Part shown: positions 1 through 7,074 of the stretch, piece after piece
How positions within the stretch are numbered: position 1 is the stretch's first letter
Layout of the letters: each line of letters begins with the position of its first letter
NCBI GenBank assembly: GCA_959604655.1
Contig: CAUHCL010000080.1
Coordinates: forward strand, 1-9,772
From: an uncultured Alistipes sp.
Lineage (GTDB): Bacteria; Bacteroidota; Bacteroidia; Bacteroidales; Rikenellaceae
Length of the DNA stretch: 9,772 nucleotides
Direction: 5' to 3'
Notes under the pieces: model-generated
Told to the model about the DNA's origin: nothing
Databases searched by the model: none
Seen by the model: only the letters and a program-made list of their open reading frames with translations
Position numbers and translations under genes: made by a program

Positions 1-1422
1 TCGCGCCAGCTGTGGTGGGGCCAGCGCATACCCGCCTACTATCTGCCCAAGGGCGGATACGTGGTGGCCGAGACGGCCGACGAGGCTCTGGAGCTGGCGC
101 GCGCCAAGGCAGGCGATCAGTCGCTCACACTCGCCGACCTGCGTCAGGACGAGGATGTGCTCGACACATGGTTCAGCTCGTGGCTGTGGCCCATATCGGT
201 GTTCGACGGCATACGCCGCCCCGACAACGACGAGATACGCTACTACTACCCCACCGCCGACCTGGTGACGGGTCCCGACATAATATTCTTCTGGGTGGCG
301 CGCATGATCATGGCGGGTTACGAGTACCGCGGCGAGAAGCCCTTCGGGAACGTATATTTCACGGGTATAGTGCGTGACAAGCTGGGCCGCAAGATGTCGA
401 AGCAGTTAGGCAACTCGCCCGACCCGCTCGATCTGATAGACAAGTACGGCGCCGACGGAATGCGCGTGGCGATGATGCTCTCGTCGTCGGCGGGCAACGA
501 CGTGATGTTCGACGAGGCTCTGTGCGAGCAGGGCCGCAACTTCGGCAACAAGATATGGAACGCCTACCGTCTGGTGAACGGATGGAGCGTCGACGCGAAG
601 CTCGCGCAAAGCGACAATGATCGTCTCGCCGCCGAGTGGTTCGGCCACACGCTGGCCGAGGCCGTGGCGGAGATCGACGAGTGCTTCGCGTCGTACCGCA
701 TATCGGAGGCGTTCATGCGCATATACAAGCTCTTCTGGGACGACTTCAGCGGCTGGTATCTCGAAATGGTGAAGCCCGCCTACGGATCGCCCACCGACGC
801 GGCGACGATGGAGACCACGCGCCGCTATTTCGATCTGCTGATGCGTCTGGTACACCCCTTCATGCCCTTCGTGACGGAGGAAATATGGCAGGATCTGGCA
901 CCCCGCGCCGCAGGCGAATCGGTAATGTACGCCGCATGGCCCGCGCTCGGCGAGGCCGATAAGGCGCTGCTCGCCCGCTTCGAGCTGGTGAAGGAGGTGG
1001 TGACGGCCATACGCGCCGCCCGCAAGCAGAAGAACATAGCGCAGAAGCAGGCCCTCGTGCTCAACGTGGTGGCGGACGACAATTACCCCGCCGCTTATGC
1101 GCCCGTGATAGCCAAGATGGGCAATCTGTCAGAGATAACGCCCGCCACGGAGAAGGATCCCACGGCCGCGGCATTCATCGTGAAGACCACGCAGTACTTC
1201 ATACCGCTGGGCGACAGCATCGACCGCGAGGCCGAGGCCAAGAAGCTCGCGGACGAGCTCGCCTACCTCGAAGGCTTCCTCGCCAGCGTGATGAAGAAGC
1301 TCTCGAACGAGCGGTTCGTGAACTCGGCGCCCGAGAAGGTGGTGGCCAACGAGCGTGCCAAGAAAGCCGACGCCGAGGCCAAGATAGCCGCCATAAAGGA
1401 GCAGTTACAGGCGTTGAAATAG
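1..1422 (+). CDS. valS: Valine--tRNA ligase, C-terminal part (5' end outside window)
   Basis: Charges tRNA-Val with valine in the cytosol. The reading frame is open from base 1, beginning SRQLWWGQRIPAYY, a conserved class I synthetase segment. 473 residues are present, roughly the second half of a protein usually near 870-950 residues; the HIGH motif must lie upstream. Visible are DTWFSSWLWP (about residues 51-60) and the KMSK signature at bases 391-402 (residue 131 onward of this fragment), followed by GNSPDPLDLIDKYGADG. The middle part is the helical anticodon-binding domain (around WYLEMVKP and HPFMPFVTEEIW). The last 70 residues are rich in Glu, Lys and Ala and match the C-terminal coiled-coil arm typical of ValRS. 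It appears to be the first visible gene of a tight operon: the next start is 8 bases past its TAG. Nothing looks broken apart from the window cut. Confidence 0.98.
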   Translation, partial: SRQLWWGQRIPAYYLPKGGYVVAETADEALELARAKAGDQSLTLADLRQDEDVLDTWFSSWLWPISVFDGIRRPDNDEIRYYYPTADLVTGPDIIFFWVARMIMAGYEYRGEKPFGNVYFTGIVRDKLGRKMSKQLGNSPDPLDLIDKYGADGMRVAMMLSSSAGNDVMFDEALCEQGRNFGNKIWNAYRLVNGWSVDAKLAQSDNDRLAAEWFGHTLAEAVAEIDECFASYRISEAFMRIYKLFWDDFSGWYLEMVKPAYGSPTDAATMETTRRYFDLLMRLVHPFMPFVTEEIWQDLAPRAAGESVMYAAWPALGEADKALLARFELVKEVVTAIRAARKQKNIAQKQALVLNVVADDNYPAAYAPVIAKMGNLSEITPATEKDPTAAAFIVKTTQYFIPLGDSIDREAEAKKLADELAYLEGFLASVMKKLSNERFVNSAPEKVVANERAKKADAEAKIAAIKEQLQALK

Positions 1423-1430
1423 CAGGCAGA

Positions 1431-2939
1431 ATGCGTATTCGCAGGGCAGTAGCAATCGTGTCGCTCGCCGCGGGCCTTGCATCCTGCGGCAGGTGCGGCG
1501 GGCCGACGGTCGCCGTGCCCGACAAGCCGTCGCACACGGTGGAGGCGCCGTCGGCGGAACTGGACCCGCACTTCCGATCGCAGAACATAACCATGCGCGG
1601 CATAGATCCCGCCGCATGGGACACGATATGCCGCAGAGTCGCGGAAATGGGACTCAAGCGCATACGCGTGATGCTCATGCCCGCATGGTACGAGCCGACG
1701 AACGACAACGACGATCCCGACGCGACCGATTTCGCGAGGATGACGTTCGAATCGGAAGAGATGCTGTCGCTATATGAAACGCTCGATCTGGCGCAGAGCA
1801 ACGGCATGGACGTGACGCTGGTAATGTGGGGATGCAACCGCACGCTGGGGTCGGTCATAGACGAGAGATACCGCTCGCAATCGACATACTTCCTGGCCGA
1901 AGGCAACGACAACGACGACTGGTGCGTGCCATCGAAACATACGGAAGAGTGGTGCGAGAACATATCGGCGGCGCTGCGGCATCTGATAGTCGACAAGGGA
2001 TACACCTGCATAAGGGAGTTCACGCTGATGAACGAGCCGAGCTGGTCGTACGGGATCGACGGACGCGTAGACCGCGAACGCTACACCGAGATGTGCCATG
2101 CCGCAGACGAACGCCTGCGCCGCGACGGCCTGCGCGACAAGGTGAGGTTCAATCTCTCGGACGACGCCGAGGACCGCGATTTCCTGCGCCATGCGGCAGC
2201 GACGGTCGACGATGTGGCCGAGTGCTACAACTCGCACACCTATCGGTTCGGCTACGACACCCCGAACAGCGAGATAGAGGCCTGGGAACGTGCCAACACG
2301 GAGGTGACGGCACCGACGGGCAAACGCCACTTCATAGGCGAGTTCGGCTCGAACCAGACGGAGGGCGCGTCGCGGCAGAGGGATATCGACCTCTACGAAC
2401 GCGGCGTGCTGATGGTGCGGACGGCACTGTCGCTGATGAACGCTGGTGCGGCGGGAGTCAGCTACTGGTCGCTGACGGACCAGTATTACAGTTTCACCGA
2501 CTCCTACGCCTCGATGCAGCAACTCGGGTTGTGGCGTTCGGCAAAGAGCGAATACGCCTCCGAGCCATACGCCGAGAGCATAAGATGCGATTTAGAGCCG
2601 CGACCGCAATACTACGCATACTCGCTGCTCACGCGCCACATACCGCGGTCGGAGATATACCCGCTGCGCACGGGCGACGACTTCGTGGCCGCCGCGGCAT
2701 TCCGCACCGAAAATGGAAAATGGATATATGCGATAGCCAACGGCTCCGACCGAAGATATGCGGCGCGCATAGAGAACGGGGCGCTGAAAAAAGCGGTATT
2801 CGGACGTTACGTCTACACGCGCGGCGAACTGCCGAAGGACGACTCGCCAATCGGCTGCGGCGCCGAGGTAAAGTGCCGCGGCGGAGCGACTGAAGCCGAA
2901 GCAGGGGCGCAGAGCGTGGTTTTGTATGTTGAAAAGTAA
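1431..2939 (+). CDS. Clan GH-A (GH5-like) glycoside hydrolase lipoprotein
   Basis: Predicted lipid-anchored retaining glycosidase of 502 residues; the substrate cannot be read from sequence. The N-terminus is a lipoprotein signal: basic MRIRR, a hydrophobic stretch and a lipobox L16-A-S-C19. The following GRCGG lacks an obvious acidic surface-export tag, so periplasmic facing is possible. The barrel shows the clan GH-A pattern: FTLMNEP with the presumed acid/base E202, SHTY with H269 and Y271, FIGEFGSN with the presumed nucleophile E304, and SYW with W346 near the end of the barrel. The spacing of about 100 residues between the two Glu fits GH5-type cellulases and mannanases. Residues after about 400 probably form a small beta domain. 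It lies 8 bases after valS and 9 bases before rnhA, so it is very likely cotranscribed with them, an unusual place for a glycan enzyme. It could belong to another GH-A family; the family number is the least sure part. Confidence 0.85.
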   Translation: MRIRRAVAIVSLAAGLASCGRCGGPTVAVPDKPSHTVEAPSAELDPHFRSQNITMRGIDPAAWDTICRRVAEMGLKRIRVMLMPAWYEPTNDNDDPDATDFARMTFESEEMLSLYETLDLAQSNGMDVTLVMWGCNRTLGSVIDERYRSQSTYFLAEGNDNDDWCVPSKHTEEWCENISAALRHLIVDKGYTCIREFTLMNEPSWSYGIDGRVDRERYTEMCHAADERLRRDGLRDKVRFNLSDDAEDRDFLRHAAATVDDVAECYNSHTYRFGYDTPNSEIEAWERANTEVTAPTGKRHFIGEFGSNQTEGASRQRDIDLYERGVLMVRTALSLMNAGAAGVSYWSLTDQYYSFTDSYASMQQLGLWRSAKSEYASEPYAESIRCDLEPRPQYYAYSLLTRHIPRSEIYPLRTGDDFVAAAAFRTENGKWIYAIANGSDRRYAARIENGALKKAVFGRYVYTRGELPKDDSPIGCGAEVKCRGGATEAEAGAQSVVLYVEK

Positions 2940-2948
2940 AAGAGATCA

Positions 2949-3404
2949 ATGGCTGACGTGACCATATACACCGACGGCTCGGCCCTCGGAAACCCGGGCC
3001 CGGGAGGATACGGCATAGTGCTGCTGTCGGGGCCCCACCGCAAGGAGATGTCGGCGGGATACCGCCTGACGACCAACAACCGCATGGAGCTGATGGCGGT
3101 GTGCGTGGCGCTGGAGACGCTGAAGTTCGACGGCTGCGACGTCACGATATACTCCGACTCGAAATACGTGGTCGACGCGGTGAACCTGCGGTGGGTATTC
3201 GGCTGGGAGAAGAAGGGATTCGCGGGCAAGAAGAATCCCGATCTGTGGATGCGGTTCCTGAGGATATACCGCCGCCACAGGGTGCGTTTCGTGTGGGTGA
3301 AGGGCCACGCCTCGACGGTGGAGAACAACCGCTGCGATCGGCTGGCCGTAGCCGCTGCGAACGGCCCGCAACTCGCGGAGGATGCGGGGTACAGCCCCGA
3401 ATAA
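2949..3404 (+). CDS. rnhA: Ribonuclease HI
   Basis: Cuts the RNA strand of RNA:DNA hybrids (R-loops, primers) in the cytosol with two metal ions. The 151-residue protein is a full-length, single-domain type 1 RNase H. The start MADVTIYTDGS gives catalytic D9, NNRMELMA gives E47, YSDSKYVV gives D70, and NNRCDRLA gives D130. WVKGHAS carries the conserved H120 that helps product release. All four carboxylates line up with D10, E48, D70 and D134 of the E. coli enzyme. Residues about 80-97 (WVFGWEKKGFAGKK) match the basic protrusion that grips the hybrid in bacterial RNase HI. There is no N-terminal hybrid-binding domain. The start follows the glycosidase stop by 9 bases, with an A-rich leader and no Shine-Dalgarno. 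All four isoleucines are encoded by ATA. Confidence 0.97.
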   Translation: MADVTIYTDGSALGNPGPGGYGIVLLSGPHRKEMSAGYRLTTNNRMELMAVCVALETLKFDGCDVTIYSDSKYVVDAVNLRWVFGWEKKGFAGKKNPDLWMRFLRIYRRHRVRFVWVKGHASTVENNRCDRLAVAAANGPQLAEDAGYSPE

Positions 3405-3408
3405 TATT

Positions 3409-4191
3409 ATGAGACTGACATTTTTAGGTACGGGAACATCGCAGGGGGTGCCCGTGATAGGTTGCAGGTGCGAGGTGTGCACGTCGCAGGATCGGCGCGA
3501 CCGCCGACTGCGCACGTCGGCGATGGTGGAGACGCACGGGCGCAGGCTGCTCATCGACGCGGGGCCCGATTTCCGCTTCCAGATGCTGCGGGCGGGCGTG
3601 AGCCGCGTGGACGCCATACTGCTCACCCACGAGCACAAGGACCACATAGGCGGGCTGGACGACGTGCGGGCGCTGAACTTCGTCGACTACCCCGTCATAC
3701 GGCCCGTGGACATATACGCCACGCCGCGCACGGCGGCATGCGTCCGCAAGGATTTCGACTATGCCTTCGCGGAGGACAAGTACCGCGGCGTACCCGAAAT
3801 GCGGTTGCACGAGATCGATCCGTCGCGGCCGTTCACGGCAACAGGGGTGGAGATAGTGCCCATACGCGGCAAGCACTCCGAGCGGTTCGACGTGACGGGA
3901 TACCGCATAGGCCCGCTGGCATACATGACCGATTTCAAGACGCTGTTGCAGGGCGAGGCGGAGAAGCTGGCGGGTGTGGACACGCTGGTGGTGAACGCGC
4001 TGCGCTTTGCGCCCCACTACTCGCACTTCGATGTGGACGAGGCCGTGGCACTGATCGGCGAGGTGAAGCCGCGGAGGGCGTATCTGACCCACATATCGCA
4101 CGACATGGGGCTGCACGCCGAGGCGTCGCTCAGGCTGCCCGAGGGCGTGAGCCTCGGATACGACACCCTGGAGATAGAGACAGACGATTAA
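3409..4191 (+). CDS. PhnP-like metallo-beta-lactamase-fold hydrolase
   Basis: Predicted cytosolic phosphodiesterase of the metallo-beta-lactamase fold, 260 residues from the chosen start. The ATG at 3409 is preferred because the mature family begins MRLTFLGTGTSQG; an in-frame ATG at 3382 would overlap rnhA. Metal ligands are all visible: H74-x-H76-x-D78-H79 in THEHKDHIGG, H156 in GKHSERF, D175 in YMTDF and H228 in LTHISHD. The N-terminal GCRCEVC (C19, C21, C24) corresponds to the extra zinc site of PhnP, the phosphoribosyl cyclic phosphate phosphodiesterase. No phosphonate (phn) genes are nearby, so the physiological substrate is unlikely to be the C-P lyase intermediate and remains unknown. 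It starts 4 bases after the rnhA stop and 10 bases before the dehydrogenase gene, so translation coupling within the operon is likely. Of 13 isoleucine codons, 10 are ATA. Confidence 0.92.
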   Translation: MRLTFLGTGTSQGVPVIGCRCEVCTSQDRRDRRLRTSAMVETHGRRLLIDAGPDFRFQMLRAGVSRVDAILLTHEHKDHIGGLDDVRALNFVDYPVIRPVDIYATPRTAACVRKDFDYAFAEDKYRGVPEMRLHEIDPSRPFTATGVEIVPIRGKHSERFDVTGYRIGPLAYMTDFKTLLQGEAEKLAGVDTLVVNALRFAPHYSHFDVDEAVALIGEVKPRRAYLTHISHDMGLHAEASLRLPEGVSLGYDTLEIETDD

Positions 4192-4201
4192 CGGAATAAA
4201 T

Positions 4202-5020
4202 ATGAAAAACTGTTTGAAAGACAAGACGGTGGTCATCACGGGAGCCTCGTCGGGCATAGGCGAGGCGATGGCCCGCGAATATGCCGCCGCGGGAGCGCGC
4301 GTGGTGCTCGGGGCCCGCAACGCAGAGAAGCTCGCGGCGCTTTGCGAAAAGATAGAGGCTGCGGGAGGCAAGGCCGCATGGCGCGCGACCGACGTCACGA
4401 AGGCCGAGGAGTGCAAGCTGTTGATAAACACGGCTGTCGAGCGGTTCGGAGGCGTGGACGTGATGATCTGCAACGCGGGCATCTCGATGCGCGCGCTGTT
4501 CGACGACCTCGATCTGAGCGTGCTGCACCGATTGATGGACGTGAACTTCTGGGGCACGGTGTACTGCACAAAATACGCCCTGCCGTGGTTGCAGAAATCG
4601 CACGGGTCGCTGGTGGGCATATCGTCGGTGGCGGGAATACACGGACTGCCCGGGCGCACGGGCTACTCGGCGTCGAAGTTCGCCATGACGGGATTTCTGG
4701 AGACCATCCGCATCGAGAACCTCAAGAAAGGGGTTCACGTGATGGTGGCATGCCCGGGATTCACCGCGTCGAACGTGCGCTTCTCGGCACTCACGGCCGA
4801 CGGGTCGCAGCAGGGCGCGACGCCCCGCAAGGAGGAAAAGATGATGACGCCCGAGGAGGTGGCGCACATCGTCGAACGCGGCATAGCGCGCCGCAAACGC
4901 CTTTGCCTGATGGAGATCGAGGGCCGCGCCACGCATTTCGTGAAGAAGTTCGCCCCCGCGCTCGTCGATCGGTTATTCTACTACGTCATGTCGAAAGAGC
5001 CCGACTCGCCTTTCAAATAA
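4202..5020 (+). CDS. Short-chain dehydrogenase/reductase (classical SDR)
   Basis: NAD(P)-dependent oxidoreductase of 272 residues with a Rossmann fold. The cofactor motif TGASSGIG spans T13-G20, the NAG motif is at N91-G93, and the catalytic serine and the Y-x-x-x-K pair are S142 and Y155-SAS-K159. R38 or nearby basic residues after beta-2 (LGARN) suggest NADPH rather than NADH, an inference. The segment after the active site (ACPGFTASNVRF) is a normal substrate loop. The C-terminus (about residues 235-268) is amphipathic, ending with FVKKFAPALVDRLFYYVMSK, and might touch the membrane. Similar Bacteroidota SDRs act on lipids, including ketosphinganine reduction in sphingolipid makers, but the sequence alone does not fix the substrate. 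It is the last gene of the valS-led operon, and a terminator follows 21 bases after the stop. Confidence 0.92.
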   Translation: MKNCLKDKTVVITGASSGIGEAMAREYAAAGARVVLGARNAEKLAALCEKIEAAGGKAAWRATDVTKAEECKLLINTAVERFGGVDVMICNAGISMRALFDDLDLSVLHRLMDVNFWGTVYCTKYALPWLQKSHGSLVGISSVAGIHGLPGRTGYSASKFAMTGFLETIRIENLKKGVHVMVACPGFTASNVRFSALTADGSQQGATPRKEEKMMTPEEVAHIVERGIARRKRLCLMEIEGRATHFVKKFAPALVDRLFYYVMSKEPDSPFK

Positions 5021-5041
5021 CGGAACGCTCCGCACAATGCC

Positions 5042-5083
5042 GCCCCCGACCGATAGCACCCCCATCGGTCGGGGGCCGCTTTT
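5042..5083 (+). terminator. Intrinsic terminator after the SDR gene
   Basis: A 13-bp perfect stem (GCCCCCGACCGAT at 5042-5054 pairing with 5064-5076) encloses a 9-base loop; a short CCGC spacer and TTTT at 5080-5083 follow. It lies 21 bases after the SDR stop and should end the valS-rnhA-SDR operon transcript. The T-run is short, but the stem is very GC-rich. Confidence 0.88.
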
Positions 5084-5110
5084 ACGGCACGGCGGCCGAG
5101 TTAGGCGAGG

Positions 5111-5186
5111 CGTAGCCTGCGGAGCGAGCGAACAGCGAGCCTAAAGCGGGAGGGAGGCTACGGCTCGCGCGGCTCTGACGAGCCGC
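5111..5186. repeat. Spacer with inverted repeats (palindromic element)
   Basis: CGTAGCCT (5111-5118) pairs with AGGCTACG (5155-5162), an 8-bp stem around a 36-base GC-rich interior containing GCGAGC-type short repeats. Directly after it, GCGGCTC (5169-5175) pairs with GAGCCGC (5180-5186) around a TGAC loop. The decamer AGCCTAAAGC occurs at 5138-5147 and again at 5211-5220. No gene fits this 168-base spacer between the terminator and the kinase start. The structure could be a dispersed palindromic repeat or part of the kinase leader region; copy number elsewhere is unknown. Confidence 0.5.
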
Positions 5187-5238
5187 AAAATATCCGAATA
5201 AAATACGGCAAGCCTAAAGCAGATGGTTCCATTTTTCG

Positions 5239-5246
5239 TATATTTG
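5239..5246 (+). promoter_or_regulatory. Bacteroidota-type -7 box for the two-component operon
   Basis: TATATTTG matches the TAnnTTTG -7 consensus of the Bacteroidota primary sigma factor exactly. No convincing -33 TTTG is seen 19-21 bases upstream, so the promoter may be weak or regulated. The box ends 5 bases before the GTG start of the kinase, which implies a leaderless or almost leaderless transcript if that start is right. The flanking CG (CGTATATTTG) is identical to the minus-strand promoter near 7580. Confidence 0.65.
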
Positions 5247-5251
5247 CTGAC

Positions 5252-6319
5252 GTGAAAACCAAGAACAACAAACCGATCGTAGGCGAGAACCTGCTCTACT
5301 TCATGGTGTGGACGATGGCCATACTCGTCCCCATACTCAATTCGAAGATGATGTCGGAGGAACACGTCTATCTGGTCAACATCCTCACGGCGTGGAGCAA
5401 GCTGCTGCCCTATTTCATCATATTCCTCATAAACAACGCCCTGCTCGCCCCCAAACTGCTGCTCAGGAAGCACTACGTGGCGTATCTGACCGTTTCGGCC
5501 CTGATGCTGTCGGGGATATTCTACTCGCTGGAGTACTATCAGGAGAGCATGCGGCTGTCGCCCGTGACGGGGAACGGGACGTACATAGTGCACGGACGCG
5601 CCTCGTTCACCGACCTGACGTGGTACTGGAACGCGCTGCTGGGAATATTCCTGCTCGGCGCCAACAGCGGAATAAAATACATGTTCAAGTCGATGAAGGA
5701 CGAGCAGAAGATGGTGGCGCTGGAGCGTCAGAGCCTCCAGGCCGAGATGGATTATCTGAAGTACCAGATCAATCCCCACTTCTTCATGAACACGCTCAAC
5801 AACATACACGCCCTGATCGACATAGACGCCGAGGCGGCCAAGGAGACCGTGATCGAGCTGTCGAAGATGATGCGTTACGTGCTTTACGACTCGGAAAGCG
5901 CCGAGACCAGCATAGCCAAGGACATACGTTTCGTGAAGAACTACATAAGCCTGATGCGCATACGCTACACGAGCGACATCGACATACGGTTCGACGTGCA
6001 GGCGCCTCTGCCGCCCGACGCCAAGATACCGCCGCTGCTGCTCATCGTCTTCGTCGAGAACGCGTTCAAGCACGGTGTGAGCTACAACGAGCCCTCGTTC
6101 GTGCACATAGCGCTCGGATGCGAGGACGGACGCGCCGTATGCGAGGTGCGCAACTCGCGTCACGCCTCGGCCGCCCGCAAGACCGAAGGCAGCGGCATGG
6201 GGCTGGAGAACGCACGCAAGCGTCTCGACCTGCTGTTCGGCGACGACTACGAGCTGCGGATCGACGACAGCCGCGAGAACGAATACGGAGTGAAACTGAC
6301 AATACCGATAAAGCAATGA
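5252..6319 (+). CDS. LytS/YehU-type membrane sensor histidine kinase
   Basis: Sensor kinase of 355 residues that should phosphorylate the regulator encoded next. The N-terminal half has about four hydrophobic segments (near residues 15-31, 46-65, 73-90 and 118-136) and no large extracellular sensor domain, so the signal may be sensed in or near the membrane. A short coiled linker (KDEQKMVALERQSLQAEM) leads into the His_kinase domain: YQINPHFFMNTLNNI with phospho-acceptor H176. The ATPase domain shows VENAFKHG with N270 and the glycine box G315-M-G-L-E-N320. The GTG at 5252 is chosen because the next start (ATG 5303, M18) would cut into the first membrane segment. No Shine-Dalgarno is seen and the -7 box lies right before it. 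The stop overlaps the regulator start (ATGA, 6316-6319), the usual sign of coupled translation. The stimulus is unknown. Confidence 0.93.
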   Translation: MKTKNNKPIVGENLLYFMVWTMAILVPILNSKMMSEEHVYLVNILTAWSKLLPYFIIFLINNALLAPKLLLRKHYVAYLTVSALMLSGIFYSLEYYQESMRLSPVTGNGTYIVHGRASFTDLTWYWNALLGIFLLGANSGIKYMFKSMKDEQKMVALERQSLQAEMDYLKYQINPHFFMNTLNNIHALIDIDAEAAKETVIELSKMMRYVLYDSESAETSIAKDIRFVKNYISLMRIRYTSDIDIRFDVQAPLPPDAKIPPLLLIVFVENAFKHGVSYNEPSFVHIALGCEDGRAVCEVRNSRHASAARKTEGSGMGLENARKRLDLLFGDDYELRIDDSRENEYGVKLTIPIKQ

Positions 6320-7068
6320 TGAAATACATCGCCATAGACGACGAGCCTCTGGCTCTGAGGCAGATCAGGAGCTATGCCGACCGCATTCCCGATCTGGAGC
6401 CCGCGGCGCTGTGCAGCAGCGCGGCGGAGGCGCAGAAGCAGCTCGGCGAGAAGCAGGCCGACCTGCTGTTCGTCGACATAAACATGCCCGACATGAACGG
6501 GGTGGATTTCGTGCGCGGGTTGCAGAACCCGCCGATGGTGATCTTCACCACCGCATATTCGGAGTACGCGGTGGAGAGCTTCCGCCTCGACGCGGTGGAT
6601 TACCTGCTCAAACCGTTCGGATTCGACGATTTCAGCCGCGCGGTGGGCAAGGCGCGCTCGCTGTCGGAGCTGATGAAGCTGCGCGACGCGAAGGATGCCG
6701 CAACGACGGAGAGCGAAAGCGCGAGCAGCGAGTACATATCGGTCAAGGCGGGATATAAGGTGTCGCTGGTGAAGTACGCCGACATAATATACATGGAGAG
6801 CGTGGGCGAATACGTGCGCATGCACCTCGCGGGAGGTTCGGCCGTGACGACGCTGTTCCGCCTCAAGAACATGGAAAACGCCCTGCCCGCGGGCCGCTTC
6901 ATGCGCGTGCACCGCTCCTACATAGTCAATCTGGCCCATGTGACGGGCTACGCGCGCGGACGAGTATATCTCGACAACGAGGAATACGTGCCGCTGAGCG
7001 TCAACTATCGCGACGCATTCCGCGAGTACATAGAGAGCATGCACCCGGGACAGTCGTACGCGGGATAG
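6316..7068 (+). CDS. LytTR-family response regulator
   Basis: DNA-binding regulator of 250 residues, partner of the upstream kinase. The receiver domain (residues 3-120) has acidic D8, D9 and E10, phosphorylation site D54 in FVDINMPDMNG, T78/T79 in FTTAYSEYA and K99 in YLLKPF. A linker with many Glu, Ser and Ala residues (about 118-137) is followed by a LytTR domain (about 138-245): YISVKAGYKVSLV, DIIYMESVGEYVRMH, MRVHRSYIVN and YVPLSVNYRDAF are the typical beta-strand segments that bind pairs of short direct repeats. Two consecutive ATG codons exist (6316 and 6319); the first overlaps the kinase stop. LytTR systems often control a neighbouring membrane or transport gene, but none is visible here. 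Its stop is 6 bases from the stop of the convergent minus-strand gene. Confidence 0.95.
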   Translation: MMKYIAIDDEPLALRQIRSYADRIPDLEPAALCSSAAEAQKQLGEKQADLLFVDINMPDMNGVDFVRGLQNPPMVIFTTAYSEYAVESFRLDAVDYLLKPFGFDDFSRAVGKARSLSELMKLRDAKDAATTESESASSEYISVKAGYKVSLVKYADIIYMESVGEYVRMHLAGGSAVTTLFRLKNMENALPAGRFMRVHRSYIVNLAHVTGYARGRVYLDNEEYVPLSVNYRDAFREYIESMHPGQSYAG

Positions 7069-7074
7069 GGGTCC

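Noticed and set aside
1199..2023. Long minus-strand frame opposite valS and the glycosidase
   Set aside because: It lies antisense across two well-supported genes; long opposite-strand frames are expected in GC-rich coding DNA. The same holds for those at 3424-4659, 5141-6316 and 6247-7044.
3382..3408. Upstream ATG (3382) as start of the MBL-fold protein
   Set aside because: It would overlap rnhA by 23 bases and add nine residues absent from the family pattern, which begins at MRLTFLGTGTS.
5169..5186. Hairpin GCGGCTC/GAGCCGC as a terminator
   Set aside because: It is followed by AAAA rather than T residues on the plus strand, and no minus-strand gene ends here.
5308..6315. Long plus-strand frame in another phase over the kinase, joined in frame to the regulator
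   Set aside because: The low-complexity Arg/His/Gln-rich product is an off-frame shadow of the kinase; the real regulator begins at 6316.
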